A stretch of DNA of 64,000 nucleotides. It comes from Sphingomonas sp. (GTDB lineage: Bacteria; Pseudomonadota; Alphaproteobacteria; Sphingomonadales; Sphingomonadaceae). Shown piece by piece: positions 34,053 to 42,464 of this stretch; the stretch's first letter is position 1; every line of letters starts with the position of its first letter. A model generated the notes under the pieces. That model was not told the origin of the DNA and ran no database searches. It saw only the letters and a program-made list of their open reading frames with translations. A program made the position numbers and the translations under genes. The stretch lies in the NCBI RefSeq assembly GCF_030145815.1, contig NZ_JAIXHL010000002.1, forward strand, positions 1-64,000. The letters are read 5' to 3'.

Positions 34053-35915
34053 AGCCCAACCTGTTTCCAGCGTTCGCAATGGCATGCCCTGACCTGCGCG
34101 CGCGCATTTGACCACAGTGGCAAAGGGTCCGGTGGGTGCCCGGTAGACCGGGTCGGTCGCGGGTTGCGCATCGCAGGCGCCATAGCCCGTGGTGGCGAAG
34201 CGTGTCACCGCGCCCCGCGCGAACTGGATGCCGGACCTGCCTTTTGCGGCGCTCTCCGAGAAGCTGGCAAACTCCATGTCGATCCGCGCGATTTTGACGC
34301 CCTCAGCCGGAACGATGCGGTCGCGGCGTTCGATCTTTCCCGGTGAGAAGCGGTAGTGCGTTTCGATCGACACGCGCGTGTCGAGCTGTGCGTCGTTGCC
34401 GCCCATGCGGTCGAGCGCGGTCTGGTGCCAGCGCACATCGGTCACCGCGCCGCGCCGGGTGACGCGGACATCCTTGAAGAACGCCAGCGGCATCAGCACG
34501 TCGCCATTGGCGAGTGTGATGCGCGGCAACAGCTGCGGGAAGGTCGCGTCCGCCGAGCCCGCGAGCATGCCGGGCGAGAAGGGAATCGGGAAATAGGGGT
34601 TGTTCATATGCTGCCCCTCCGCCCCGTTGATGATCGGGAGCGAGATCATCCGCTTCCCGTCGCGGATCGTCACAAGCCCGCGATCATGCACGCCGCGCGC
34701 AAACCAGGTCATGGTCGAGCGCGGCAGCGTGTCCAGCCAGCGTGCAAACCCCGGACCGGGCGCCTGACCGCGATAGCCGAGCCGGTTCCAGATCGCGTTG
34801 GTGTAGATGTGCTGGCGCGCGAGACTGAAATTCTCACCCAGGATGCGCCCTTCGCCGCGATAGACATCGGTGCGCCGCCCCTGCCCCCATAAGGTGCGGC
34901 CCCACAGGTCGACCGATCCGCTGACCGGATCGATCCAGAAATCCATGTAGCGCGCGGTGACGCGGCTGGAAAAGGCATAGGCCATGCGCTCTTCGACCGG
35001 GGTCATCACCTTGAGCAGCGCAGCGGCGGTCAGCACTTCGAGGAAGGCGGTGTCGCCATAGGTGCCGATGCTGCGACCGTACTCGAACCCCTCGCCATGC
35101 AGGTTGAAGCGCGGGAGCAGCAGGTCGACCGACTTGCGCAGCCACGCCTTGACCTCGTCGCTCGGCGTCATGCCGGTTTCGAGCAGGCGGTGCGCGATCT
35201 CGCCGATCAGCAGCACCGAATAGCGGTCGAACCGCCCCTTCCCCTCGGTCTCGTCGGCAAAGCCATATTCGCCCGAATATTTGCGATAATGGTCGATCAT
35301 CCGCGCGAGCAACTGGTCCCCCGCGCTGGCATCCTCCCAGCCGAGCAGGTGGCGGAAGCGCGCGATCGAGAAGGCGACGCCGTAATAATTGTTGGGCAGG
35401 TTGATCAGGCTGAGGTCCGGACGGACGAAGCGCCGCCAGTCGAGCCGCTGTTTGAGCGTGGCGAGCGTTTGGGGGCGCACCGCGCGTTCGAGCAAGCCGC
35501 GTGCGTGCAGGTCGTGCAGTGCGGCGATGTAGTAATAGAGGCCCCAGCTCTCATTGTCATTGGCGAGCGTGAGGTCGGCCATGTCGGCAAATTCGCGCAG
35601 TCGCTGATCGAGCCTGGGATCGCCGGGTTCGAGCGCGACGATGCGATGCGCCATGGTTGCGGCGATCTTGCCTGGCAGGAACTTGTCGCCGCCGCCGAAC
35701 ACCGCAACGCCGTCGATCTTCGTCGCCTTGCCATCGCGCAGCAGCTGTTCGACCAGCTTTTCGAGCTGGGGCGACAGCCGCGTCGTGACGCTCACGTCCA
35801 TCGGCGCGACGCTGTCGGCATAGACTGGACCCGCCGGGGCATCGGCGCGGCGATCGGCGGGGGCGGCCTGGGCCGCGACGGGGGCCGCGAGTGCCAACAG
35901 CAACAACGAACGCAT
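34032..35915 (-). CDS. Large secreted protein of polysaccharide locus, probable toroid plus beta-sandwich
   Basis: I do not recognise this 627-residue protein as a named family. It has a signal peptide (about 1-18). A helical region (about 45-400) carries aromatic/polar motifs typical of polysaccharide-binding toroids: SWGLYYYIAALHD, NLPNNYYGVAFSIARF near 173-188 and EGFEYGRSIGTYGDTAFLE near 275-294. A beta-rich C-terminus follows (about 400-627: WFARGVHDRGLVTIRDGKR, HYRFSPGKIERRDRIVP). This layout is shared by lyases such as heparinase- and alginate-type enzymes, so a lyase role is plausible. Its ATG overlaps the GH105 stop, and it lies just upstream of the alginate-lyase gene. Confidence 0.8.
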   Translation of the reverse strand: MRSLLLLALAAPVAAQAAPADRRADAPAGPVYADSVAPMDVSVTTRLSPQLEKLVEQLLRDGKATKIDGVAVFGGGDKFLPGKIAATMAHRIVALEPGDPRLDQRLREFADMADLTLANDNESWGLYYYIAALHDLHARGLLERAVRPQTLATLKQRLDWRRFVRPDLSLINLPNNYYGVAFSIARFRHLLGWEDASAGDQLLARMIDHYRKYSGEYGFADETEGKGRFDRYSVLLIGEIAHRLLETGMTPSDEVKAWLRKSVDLLLPRFNLHGEGFEYGRSIGTYGDTAFLEVLTAAALLKVMTPVEERMAYAFSSRVTARYMDFWIDPVSGSVDLWGRTLWGQGRRTDVYRGEGRILGENFSLARQHIYTNAIWNRLGYRGQAPGPGFARWLDTLPRSTMTWFARGVHDRGLVTIRDGKRMISLPIINGAEGQHMNNPYFPIPFSPGMLAGSADATFPQLLPRITLANGDVLMPLAFFKDVRVTRRGAVTDVRWHQTALDRMGGNDAQLDTRVSIETHYRFSPGKIERRDRIVPAEGVKIARIDMEFASFSESAAKGRSGIQFARGAVTRFATTGYGACDAQPATDPVYRAPTGPFATVVKCARAGQGMPLRTLETGWALSYNYD

Positions 35916-37084
35916 CAACGATACTCCTTCCGCGCGAGATCGGCCATCGCGGTACCGGCGAGCAGGAAGGCGCCCGCGCCATAGAATTGGGTTTCCTTCG
36001 CCGACACGCTGTCGGGTCGGTCGCCGACCTGCTGGACCCAGCCGAGCATGCCATCGGGCTGCACCGCGCGGACGATCGCGTCCCAGCCGCGGATCGCCGC
36101 AGGCTGATAGGTCGCGCGGTCGAGGAGACCGGCATCGATTCCCCAGGCAAAGGCATAGGTGTAGAATGCGGTGCCGCTGCTTTCGGGCGGCGTGCCTGGA
36201 TCGGTGTCGAGCAGCGAGGGCGACCAGTATCCATCGGGCTTTTGCAGCGTCAGCAGCCTTGCCGCCATGGCGCGGAACAACCCTTCATAATATGCGCGTT
36301 TGGGATCCTTGCGCGGCATCGCGTCGAGCATGCGGACGATGCCGGCCATCACCCAGCCGTTGCCGCGGCTCCAGAATTGCTTGCGGCCCTTGGCATCGCG
36401 CGTGTCGAAGAAGCGGCTGTCGCGGAAATAGAGCTTTTCGACCGGGTCGTAGAGATAGTCGGTGGTCGCCTTGAACTCTTCATGCGCGAACTCGGCATAG
36501 CGCTGGTCCCCGGTCTGGCGGGCGAGCTGAAGCAGGGTGGGCGGTGCCATGAACAGCGCGTCGCACCAGCACCAGCGGTCCGTACATTTCGACCAGCCCG
36601 CCCCCGGCGCACCGGGGATGAATTCGAGGCTGCCGGTCTGGCGGTTGGCGAGGACGTGGTCGAAATAGGCGATGGTCGGCGCGAGCGCCTCCTGCCCCGC
36701 ACCGTTGCGCGCGGCCCAGATCCACGCCTGTCCGATCAGTTGATCGTCGGCGTGAAAGGGATTGTCGCCGAGTTTCCACGCCTGCTCCCGCCCGAGTTCC
36801 ATCAGCGGCGGGGCGTAGCGCGCATCATATTTGGCCAGCTCGGTCAGCGCGATCCAGAAGGTCGCCTGCTGCCAGTCGCGCGGGTTCTGCACGCTCTTGC
36901 GCGCGGCGGGCATCGTTGCCCAGTTGGTGCGGTTGGCGAGCTGCCAGTCGGCAACGCGACGTACTTGCGCAAGGATCGCGTCCGGGCGGGGCAGCTGCGC
37001 GCGTGTCTCGACTGCCGCTGGCGACACTGTCGGAACCGCTGGAGCGGGAGCCGCCCCCGCAAGGGCGAGCAGGATCAGTGACAT
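35915..37084 (-). CDS. Glycoside hydrolase family 88/105 (unsaturated glycuronyl hydrolase)
   Basis: This 389-residue secreted (alpha/alpha)6-barrel enzyme has a signal peptide and resembles the YteR/GH105 group. These enzymes remove the 4,5-unsaturated uronic acid left by polysaccharide lyases, hydrating the double bond. The HADDQLIGQAWIW segment and the catalytic aspartate in WCWCDALFMAPPTLLQLA are present, as are FWSRGNGWVMAGIVRML and SSGTAFYTYAFAWGID. The start at 37084 has a GGAAGGAA box. First gene of a minus-strand operon with the large unknown protein. Confidence 0.92.
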   Translation of the reverse strand: MSLILLALAGAAPAPAVPTVSPAAVETRAQLPRPDAILAQVRRVADWQLANRTNWATMPAARKSVQNPRDWQQATFWIALTELAKYDARYAPPLMELGREQAWKLGDNPFHADDQLIGQAWIWAARNGAGQEALAPTIAYFDHVLANRQTGSLEFIPGAPGAGWSKCTDRWCWCDALFMAPPTLLQLARQTGDQRYAEFAHEEFKATTDYLYDPVEKLYFRDSRFFDTRDAKGRKQFWSRGNGWVMAGIVRMLDAMPRKDPKRAYYEGLFRAMAARLLTLQKPDGYWSPSLLDTDPGTPPESSGTAFYTYAFAWGIDAGLLDRATYQPAAIRGWDAIVRAVQPDGMLGWVQQVGDRPDSVSAKETQFYGAGAFLLAGTAMADLARKEYR

Positions 37085-37185
37085 CTCATTTCCTTCCGGC
37101 AGCAACGCGGCACGTGGCGGTCGCGCGCCCTCTCCTGATCACCCGGCGCGTCATTCCTGTTGACACCGGTGCCATAATCTTTCCA

Positions 37186-37205
37186 ATTGACGTCGAGCTG
37201 TCAAT
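37186..37205. promoter_or_regulatory. Inverted repeat in the GH105/DUF4861 divergent promoter region
   Basis: ATTGAC and GTCAAT form 6-bp arms around an 8-nt spacer. The repeat lies four bases before the GTTGTCACACAAC site, and both could bind the local GntR protein or mark the promoter region of GH105 and DUF4861. Confidence 0.4.
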
Positions 37206-37208
37206 AAG

Positions 37209-37221
37209 GTTGTCACACAAC
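37209..37221. promoter_or_regulatory. FadR-type GntR operator
   Basis: GTTGT-CAC-ACAAC is a perfect 13-bp palindrome and matches the TNGT-N3-ACNA consensus known for the FadR subfamily of GntR regulators. It lies 25 bp before the DUF4861 start and about 125 bp from the divergent GH105 start, next to a gene for such a regulator. Confidence 0.7.
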
Positions 37222-37245
37222 TAGACAATAGTCGAGGGAGATTGG

Positions 37246-38163
37246 ATGCCCGAAGCGCGAACAGGTCGCGGCGCCATTGCGGTTGGCGCGATTGCCCTGC
37301 TGGCCGCGCCACTGGCGTTGGCACAGGACCGCAAGCCATTGCGCCCGGCCTCGGCCGAAGAGCAGACCGCGCGTGCGGCGGTGTCGATCGCCGATTATCG
37401 TTTCGGTGACCTGTTGTTCGAGAATGACCGGATCGCGTTCCGCATCTATGGGCGCCCGCTTGAGGCGGCCGAGCCGCCCTCCTCCTCCGGTATCGACGCA
37501 TGGGGCAAGCGGGTGCGCTGGCCGTTCATGGACCGCCAGTTGCGCACCGGCGACCAGCATCAGGATCAGGGTGAGGGCGTCGATTTCTACAATGTCGGCA
37601 CCGGGCGCGGGGTCGGCGGGCTTGGCATCTGGCACGACAACAAGCTGTGGACCTCTCGCAACTATGTGAACCCGCGCATCGCGAGCGCCGGGCCGGATCG
37701 CGCGGCGTTCAGCGTCGACTATCCCGCCTGGCCGGTCGATACCGCGCGCAACGTGGCGGAGACGCGGCAGTTTGCGCTGGTGCCGGGCAGCAACTTCATC
37801 CGGATGACCTCAACGATCACGTCGAGCAGCGCCGAGCCGCTGACCGTTGCGGTCGGCTTGTCCAAGCGCGCGACCGGCACTGCTTTGGGCAAAGTGACCA
37901 AGGATGCCGAGCGGGCGCGACTGATCTGGTGGGGGCCGGAGGCGCCGGACAAGGGCGCCATGGCCGGCGCGGTGATGGTCGATCCGGCGGCGTTCGTCGG
38001 CTTTGCCGAGGATGCCGACAATTACCTGATCCTCGTCCGGGTCACGCCGGGCAAACCCTTTGTCTATTATGCCGGCGCGGCGTGGAGCGGCGGTCCCGAT
38101 TTCAAGCGCGAACCCGATTGGCACGCCTATGTCCAGCAGCAACAGCCTGATTTCAAACCCTAG
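37246..38163 (+). CDS. DUF4861 family secreted protein
   Basis: This 305-residue protein has a signal peptide (about 10-26) and the DUF4861 body: RFGDLLFENDRIAFRIYG, SSGIDAWGKRVRWPFMDR, DFYNVGTGRGVGGLGIW, and the C-terminal FVYYAGAAWSGGPDF. Families with this domain sit with pectin, ulvan or rhamnogalacturonan degradation genes, but their biochemistry is not settled. The ATG follows GAGGGAG. It lies between the GntR operator and the gntR gene. Confidence 0.88.
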   Translation: MPEARTGRGAIAVGAIALLAAPLALAQDRKPLRPASAEEQTARAAVSIADYRFGDLLFENDRIAFRIYGRPLEAAEPPSSSGIDAWGKRVRWPFMDRQLRTGDQHQDQGEGVDFYNVGTGRGVGGLGIWHDNKLWTSRNYVNPRIASAGPDRAAFSVDYPAWPVDTARNVAETRQFALVPGSNFIRMTSTITSSSAEPLTVAVGLSKRATGTALGKVTKDAERARLIWWGPEAPDKGAMAGAVMVDPAAFVGFAEDADNYLILVRVTPGKPFVYYAGAAWSGGPDFKREPDWHAYVQQQQPDFKP

Positions 38164-38167
38164 TCAC

Positions 38168-38929
38168 ATGGCCACGGGCAATGCTATCCGTGCCGTGATG
38201 ACGGTGACCAAGGCGGCATCGCTGGCCGACGATCTCGTCCAGCGGTTCGAGGAACAGATCGAACGCGGAGAGATGCCGCCCGGCTCGCGCTTCCCGACCG
38301 AGAAAGCGATTACCGAGAGTTTCGGGGTCAGCCGGACCGTGGTGCGCGAAGCCTATTCACGGCTCGCCGCGCGCGGGCTGCTCGTCTCGCGACGCGGATC
38401 GGGGGCCTATGTCGCCGAGGGTGCGCAATATCGCGCGTTCCAGGTGACGCCGGACGAGGTCAGCGCGATCGACGATGTGCTGCGCCTGCTCGAAATGCGC
38501 ATGGGGTTCGAGGCGGAGATGGCCGACCTTGCCGCCCAGCGCCGGACCGAGGCCGATCTGGAGGACATCCGCGCTGCGCTGGCCGCGATGGATGCCAGCA
38601 CCGAGGCGGAGGGATCGGTCGCCGCCGACGCGGCGTTCCACGCGGCAATCGCGCGCGCGACGGGCAATGCCTATTTCGTGCGCTTCACCCAGTTTTTGGG
38701 CGTGCGGCTCGTCCCTTCGCGCAAGCTGTATCTGCAGGGCAACGACCCGAAAAAGCACCAGCGCTATGCCCGGATGATCAACCGCGACCATGAGGCGATC
38801 TATGCCGCGATCGAGGCGGGCGATCCCGCGGCGGCGCGGCGCGCGGCACGGCGGCATATCCAGAAGTCGATCGACCGGCATGAGGCGCTGAAGGCCGGAC
38901 GGAGTGATGGCGAAGGCGATGAGGGGTGA
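38168..38929 (+). CDS. GntR-family regulator, FadR/FCD subfamily
   Basis: This 253-residue regulator has an N-terminal winged helix (about 13-80: SLADDLVQRFEEQIERGEMPPGSRFPTEKAITESFGVSRTVVREAYSRLAARGLL) and a C-terminal FCD effector domain with metal-binding residues (DAAFHAAIARATGN, near 155-170, and the later HxxxxxxI region). Its effector is likely a uronate or keto-sugar product of the locus. The ATG at 38168 is preferred over a GTG ten codons later. The gene follows DUF4861 by 4 bp. Confidence 0.93.
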   Translation: MATGNAIRAVMTVTKAASLADDLVQRFEEQIERGEMPPGSRFPTEKAITESFGVSRTVVREAYSRLAARGLLVSRRGSGAYVAEGAQYRAFQVTPDEVSAIDDVLRLLEMRMGFEAEMADLAAQRRTEADLEDIRAALAAMDASTEAEGSVAADAAFHAAIARATGNAYFVRFTQFLGVRLVPSRKLYLQGNDPKKHQRYARMINRDHEAIYAAIEAGDPAAARRAARRHIQKSIDRHEALKAGRSDGEGDEG

Positions 38930-38936
38930 CCGGCAC

Positions 38937-39326
38937 GTGAGCAAATGGAGCGTCTCCCTCGCGCTTTTGGCAGCCATTATGCTGACCGGTTGCGGAGACG
39001 CCGAGATGCTGAATGGCTCAACTCGATCGTCGCCGAACGATGTGCTCGCGCAGACCATTGAGCGGCAGGTTGCGGCTCAGGCTCCAGAACATGATCTTCG
39101 ACAATATGTCCGCCTCTACGTGCGCGGTGCCGAGGGCAATATTGACGCGACTTACCTGGTGGCGCACATGGGAGGCCTGCCTAGCACGTGGAAAGGTGGT
39201 CATTCCTATTGGGTCGCGTCAAGCGACGTCCCTAGGGTTTTGGACGGGGGCTGTGCGGTCATCAACGTGCTTTATCACGAGCCGACGAGTACGTTGGTCT
39301 CTGTGCATTGCAACGGCGACGCTTAG
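38937..39326 (+). CDS. Small lipoprotein of unknown function
   Basis: This 129-residue protein starts at GTG 38937, preceded by GAGGGG. Its lipoprotein signal ends in LTGC (Cys about 18). The mature part has no recognised domain; two cysteines (in GGCAVINVLYHEP and SVHCNGDA) could form a disulfide. An ATG at 38904 would overlap the gntR end. The sequence is less GC-biased than its neighbours. Confidence 0.6.
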   Translation: MSKWSVSLALLAAIMLTGCGDAEMLNGSTRSSPNDVLAQTIERQVAAQAPEHDLRQYVRLYVRGAEGNIDATYLVAHMGGLPSTWKGGHSYWVASSDVPRVLDGGCAVINVLYHEPTSTLVSVHCNGDA

Positions 39327-39448
39327 CGGTCGGAACCTCCGGTCGACCGCCGCCCCGCCTCACACGCGACTGAGCCGCTGGCGGAAGGGTGGATGCTGAA
39401 ACAAGTTCAGCATGACGGACGCTGAGAAACGCGCGTTCCAAACTGCAA

Positions 39449-39478
39449 CAAAAAAGGGGGAGGGTTTCTCCCTCCCCC
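39449..39478 (-). terminator. Rho-independent terminator of the flgF-flgG-flgA-flgH operon
   Basis: Read on the minus strand, a 10-bp stem AGGGGGAGGG/CCCTCCCCCT with a 5-nt loop is followed at once by TTTTTT. It lies about 120 bp past the flgH stop and is a good intrinsic terminator. Confidence 0.85.
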
Positions 39479-39511
39479 TCTTTGGAATGGCGGCGCTTCT
39501 GCGCTTCCCTT

Positions 39512-39576
39512 CCCTTTCCACGGCCCCCCGGCTGGGAAAGGGGCTGCCCGTCCACGGCCCCCCGGCTGGGACGGGC
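39512..39576. repeat. Twin hairpins with identical 15-nt loops
   Basis: Two adjacent stem-loops lie between flgH and its terminator. Hairpin 1 has stem CCCTTTCC/GGAAAGGG (39512-39519, 39535-39542). Hairpin 2 has stem GCCCGTCC/GGACGGGC (39546-39553, 39569-39576). Both share the loop ACGGCCCCCCGGCTG (39520-39534, 39554-39568). The remaining intergenic bases in 39327-39595 show no gene. Confidence 0.8.
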
Positions 39577-39595
39577 AATCCTGTTGACTGCCCGA

Positions 39596-40375
39596 TCAGA
39601 ACGGGAACAGCGCGTCGTAGATCTGCTGGCCCCAGCGTGCCTGCTGCGCGTCGGACAGCTGGCCGCGGCCGCCATAGCTGATGCGCGCTTCGGCGATCTG
39701 GCTGTGGCGCACCGAATTGTCGCGGCCGATATCCTGCGGGCGGACCACGCCGCTGACCACCAGTTCGCGCAACTCGTTGTTCACGCGCACTTCCTGACGG
39801 CCCCGGATGCCGAGATTGCCGTTGGGAAAGACGTTGGTGACGATCGCCGACATGGTCATGTTGATCGTTTCGGAGCGGCTGATATTGCCGCCGCCGCTCG
39901 ACTGCGATTTCGAATTGGTGCTGGCGAGGTTGGTCGGGTCGATCGACTTGGGCAGCAGGTTCTGGAGCCCGAGCAGCGACGCGATACCGGCGTTTTCAGA
40001 GCCACTGCGGTTGCGCGAGGTATTGTTGCCGACCTCGGCCTTGTCCGCGATGTTGATCTTGATCGTCAGGATATCGCCCATGCGGGTCGCACGCTGATCG
40101 CTGAGGAAGGCACCGGCACCCGCGCGGAACAGCGAAGCGGAGGCGGCCGGAGCCTGAACCGGGACGGCACCAGTCGGAGCCGGAGCACTGGCCACTGCCT
40201 GTGCAACGGTGCCGGGGCGATAGCCGGGATTGCCGATCGAGCGCTCGCCGCCCGGCATAGCCATCTCTTCGGGCGCGCTCATCTTCGGCGCCTTGCCGAT
40301 GCGGCCGAGGCGCTCGACCGAACCGCAGCCGGAAACCAGGGTCGCTGCGGTGACGGCAAGAATGATCTTCTTCAT
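39596..40375 (-). CDS. flgH: Flagellar L-ring protein FlgH
   Basis: This 259-residue outer-membrane lipoprotein forms the L-ring of the basal body. The signal ends in VSGC (Cys17). Family motifs are ASLFRAGAGAFLSDQRATRMGDILTIKI, the SGGGNISRSETINMTMSAIVTNVFPNGNLGIRGRQEVRVNNELRELVVSGVVRP block and the terminal AEARISYGGRG. The gene is last in the operon, after flgA. The P-ring gene flgI, its usual neighbour, is not in this window. Confidence 0.97.
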   Translation of the reverse strand: MKKIILAVTAATLVSGCGSVERLGRIGKAPKMSAPEEMAMPGGERSIGNPGYRPGTVAQAVASAPAPTGAVPVQAPAASASLFRAGAGAFLSDQRATRMGDILTIKINIADKAEVGNNTSRNRSGSENAGIASLLGLQNLLPKSIDPTNLASTNSKSQSSGGGNISRSETINMTMSAIVTNVFPNGNLGIRGRQEVRVNNELRELVVSGVVRPQDIGRDNSVRHSQIAEARISYGGRGQLSDAQQARWGQQIYDALFPF

Positions 40376-40388
40376 GGGGTTAACTCCC

Positions 40389-40856
40389 TCAATACAGGAT
40401 ACGGACCAGCCCGTTGCCCGCGACGAAGCCGTCGAGCGTGCGCTGGGTGGAGGTGGTGACGACGCGGACCGGTTCGCCCGCCCCCGCGCTGGCCAGGGCG
40501 CGGCCCTGGGTGGTGATTGTGAGCGCGCCGACCTTGTAGGCGATCAGCACCGGCTCGCCCCGGCGGACCAACCGCGGCGTGATCACGTCGCTGACCCGCA
40601 CGATCGATCCGGGCGAGAGCGGGCGCACCGCCTCCAGCCCCTTGGCGGCGTCCGCCTCGATCGCGCCGCGCCCCATATTGGGCGAACGCTTTTCGTAGAC
40701 GAAGTCGTCGGCGGACAGGATCTCGCCGCGCTGGACCGGGCGCGCGAGCACGGCGACCTCGACCTGCTCGGGGCCGACGCGGGTGGGTGCAGGCGTCTGC
40801 GCCGGTGCGGGGACCGGAACCAGCGCTGCGGCAATGAAGGCGATGCGGTAGATCAT
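40389..40856 (-). CDS. flgA: Flagellar P-ring assembly chaperone FlgA
   Basis: This 155-residue periplasmic chaperone helps FlgI form the P-ring. It has a signal peptide (about 1-19) and an SAF domain (VAVLARPVQRGEILSADDFVYEKR) followed by RGEPVLIAYKVGALTITTQGRALASAGAGEPVRV, as in FlgA C-termini. It is shorter than E. coli FlgA (219 residues), having little N-terminal domain. Its ATG overlaps the flgG stop by one base. Confidence 0.93.
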   Translation of the reverse strand: MIYRIAFIAAALVPVPAPAQTPAPTRVGPEQVEVAVLARPVQRGEILSADDFVYEKRSPNMGRGAIEADAAKGLEAVRPLSPGSIVRVSDVITPRLVRRGEPVLIAYKVGALTITTQGRALASAGAGEPVRVVTTSTQRTLDGFVAGNGLVRILY

Positions 40857-41638
40857 CAGCGCAGCTGGCTGGTCGTCGCCAGCATTTCGTCCGCGGTCTT
40901 CACGACGCGGCTGTTCATCTCATAGGCGCGCTGCGCGGTGATCAGCGCGGTGATTTCGGCGACCGGGTTGACGTTCGACGCCTCGACAAAGCCCTGTTGC
41001 AGCGTGCCGAAGCCCGGCTCGCCCGGATTGGCGAGCGTCGCTTGCCCCGATGCGGCGGTCTCCAGATAAAGGTTGCCGCCCTGCGCCTCGAGCCCGGCTT
41101 CGTTGATGAAGGTCGCGAGCTGAAGCTGACCGACATTCTGCGGCTCGGGCTGGCCGGCGAGGATCACCTGAACCTCGCCGGTCTTGGAGACCGTGACGTC
41201 CACCGCTTCGGCGGGGATGGTAATGCCCGGCTGGACCGGGAAGCCGTCGGCATTGACCAGTTCGCCCTGGTCCGACAGCTGGAACGAACCGTCGCGGGTA
41301 TAGGCGGTCTCACCCGACGGGAGCGTTACCGCGAAATAGCCGCGCCCCTGGATCGCCAGATCATAGCGATTGTCGGTCTGGCTCATCGCGCCTTGCGTGG
41401 CGATGCGATAGACGCCGCCGGTCTTGACGCCCGCGCCGATCTGAATGCCGGTCGGCACGCGGCTGTCGGGGCCGGATGCGCCGCCCGGCCGGGTCACCTG
41501 CTGGTAGAGCAGGTCCTGAAACTCGGCACGCTGGCGCTTGTAGCCGGTCGTGTTCATGTTCGCGATGTTGTTCGAGATCACATCGACATTCGTCTGCTGC
41601 GCGAGCATCCCGGTGCCGGCGATGGAGAGGGTACGCAT
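40856..41638 (-). CDS. flgG: Flagellar distal rod protein FlgG
   Basis: This 260-residue distal rod subunit has the N-terminal flg_bb_rod motif (MLAQQTNVDVISNNIANMNTTGYKRQRAEFQDLLYQ), the central VTRPGG and RGYFAVTLPSGETAYTRDGSF, and the C-terminal FVEASNVNPVAEITALITAQRAYEMNSRVVKTADEML. Length and motifs match other FlgG proteins. It follows flgF in the operon. Confidence 0.97.
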   Translation of the reverse strand: MRTLSIAGTGMLAQQTNVDVISNNIANMNTTGYKRQRAEFQDLLYQQVTRPGGASGPDSRVPTGIQIGAGVKTGGVYRIATQGAMSQTDNRYDLAIQGRGYFAVTLPSGETAYTRDGSFQLSDQGELVNADGFPVQPGITIPAEAVDVTVSKTGEVQVILAGQPEPQNVGQLQLATFINEAGLEAQGGNLYLETAASGQATLANPGEPGFGTLQQGFVEASNVNPVAEITALITAQRAYEMNSRVVKTADEMLATTSQLR

Positions 41639-41662
41639 GGGTCAGTCTCCGTGGAAAGGGGG

Positions 41663-42406
41663 TCAGCCGAAGCGGCCAAGCTTGTCGATCGCGGTCTTGC
41701 GCATGTCGCCAAGGGACTCGGACATTTTCATGCTGGTCTGATAGGCGCGCAGGATCTCGACCATGTTGGTGGTCTCGACGATCGCCTGGACGTTGGATCC
41801 TTCGACGCCGCCGCTCTTGAGCTTGGTATCGGCGGCGGCGAGTTCGCGTCCGCCGGTGCCGCTGAAGGTGCCGTCGCCGCGCGGATCGACCATGCGCTCG
41901 TCGTCAAACACGGTGACCGCCACGCGACCGACCTGCGCGTCGCCCGCGCTGACCGTGCCGTCCTTGCCGATGCTGACCTGTCCCGCCTGTTCGGGCGGGA
42001 TCGTGATCGGGCGACCACCTTCGCCGAGCAGGGTGAGACCGCCCGCCGTCTGCAAGGTGCCGTCTTCACCGACCCGCAGATAGCCCGCACGCGTATAGGC
42101 GGTGCCGCCCTCCGGAGTTTCGACCGTCAGGTAGCCCGCGCCGTCGATCATCACGTCGATCGGATTGCCGGTCGCCATGAACGCGCCTGCGCTCTGATCA
42201 TGCACCGCGCCATAATCGAGCACCATCGACGTCGTCTTGATCGGCGCGTCCGCACCGCCGCCGCTTTGCTCCACATATTCGCGGAACACCGGCGCTTCGC
42301 GCTTGAACCCGGCCGTCGAGATATTGGCCATGTTGTTCGCGCTCACGTCGAGCCGACGCCGCAGCGCCTGATTGTGACTCAGCAGCACATAGGATGAGAT
42401 ATCCAT
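41663..42406 (-). CDS. flgF: Flagellar proximal rod protein FlgF
   Basis: This 247-residue rod protein has the bb_rod N-terminus (MDISSYVLLSHNQALRRRLDVSANNMANISTAGFK) and the C-terminus VEGSNVQAIVETTNMVEILRAYQTSMKMSESLGDM. First gene of the flgF-flgG-flgA-flgH operon. The start at 42406 has a GGAGAG box upstream. A long open stretch upstream of this start is not coding for the protein. Confidence 0.95.
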   Translation of the reverse strand: MDISSYVLLSHNQALRRRLDVSANNMANISTAGFKREAPVFREYVEQSGGGADAPIKTTSMVLDYGAVHDQSAGAFMATGNPIDVMIDGAGYLTVETPEGGTAYTRAGYLRVGEDGTLQTAGGLTLLGEGGRPITIPPEQAGQVSIGKDGTVSAGDAQVGRVAVTVFDDERMVDPRGDGTFSGTGGRELAAADTKLKSGGVEGSNVQAIVETTNMVEILRAYQTSMKMSESLGDMRKTAIDKLGRFG

Positions 42407-42464
42407 CGCGACCGCTCTCCGAAAAAAATCGTCCAAGTTTTTTGCGGCTAGGCAAATGTTGCCG

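Noticed and set aside
34032-35915. Calling the large unknown protein a heparinase II/III
   Set aside because: The general toroid-plus-beta layout is similar, but I could not find the specific heparinase II/III motifs, so I left it unassigned.
37160-37190. TTGACA at 37160 as a sigma-70 -35 box for DUF4861
   Set aside because: No acceptable -10 sequence at 16-18 bp spacing.
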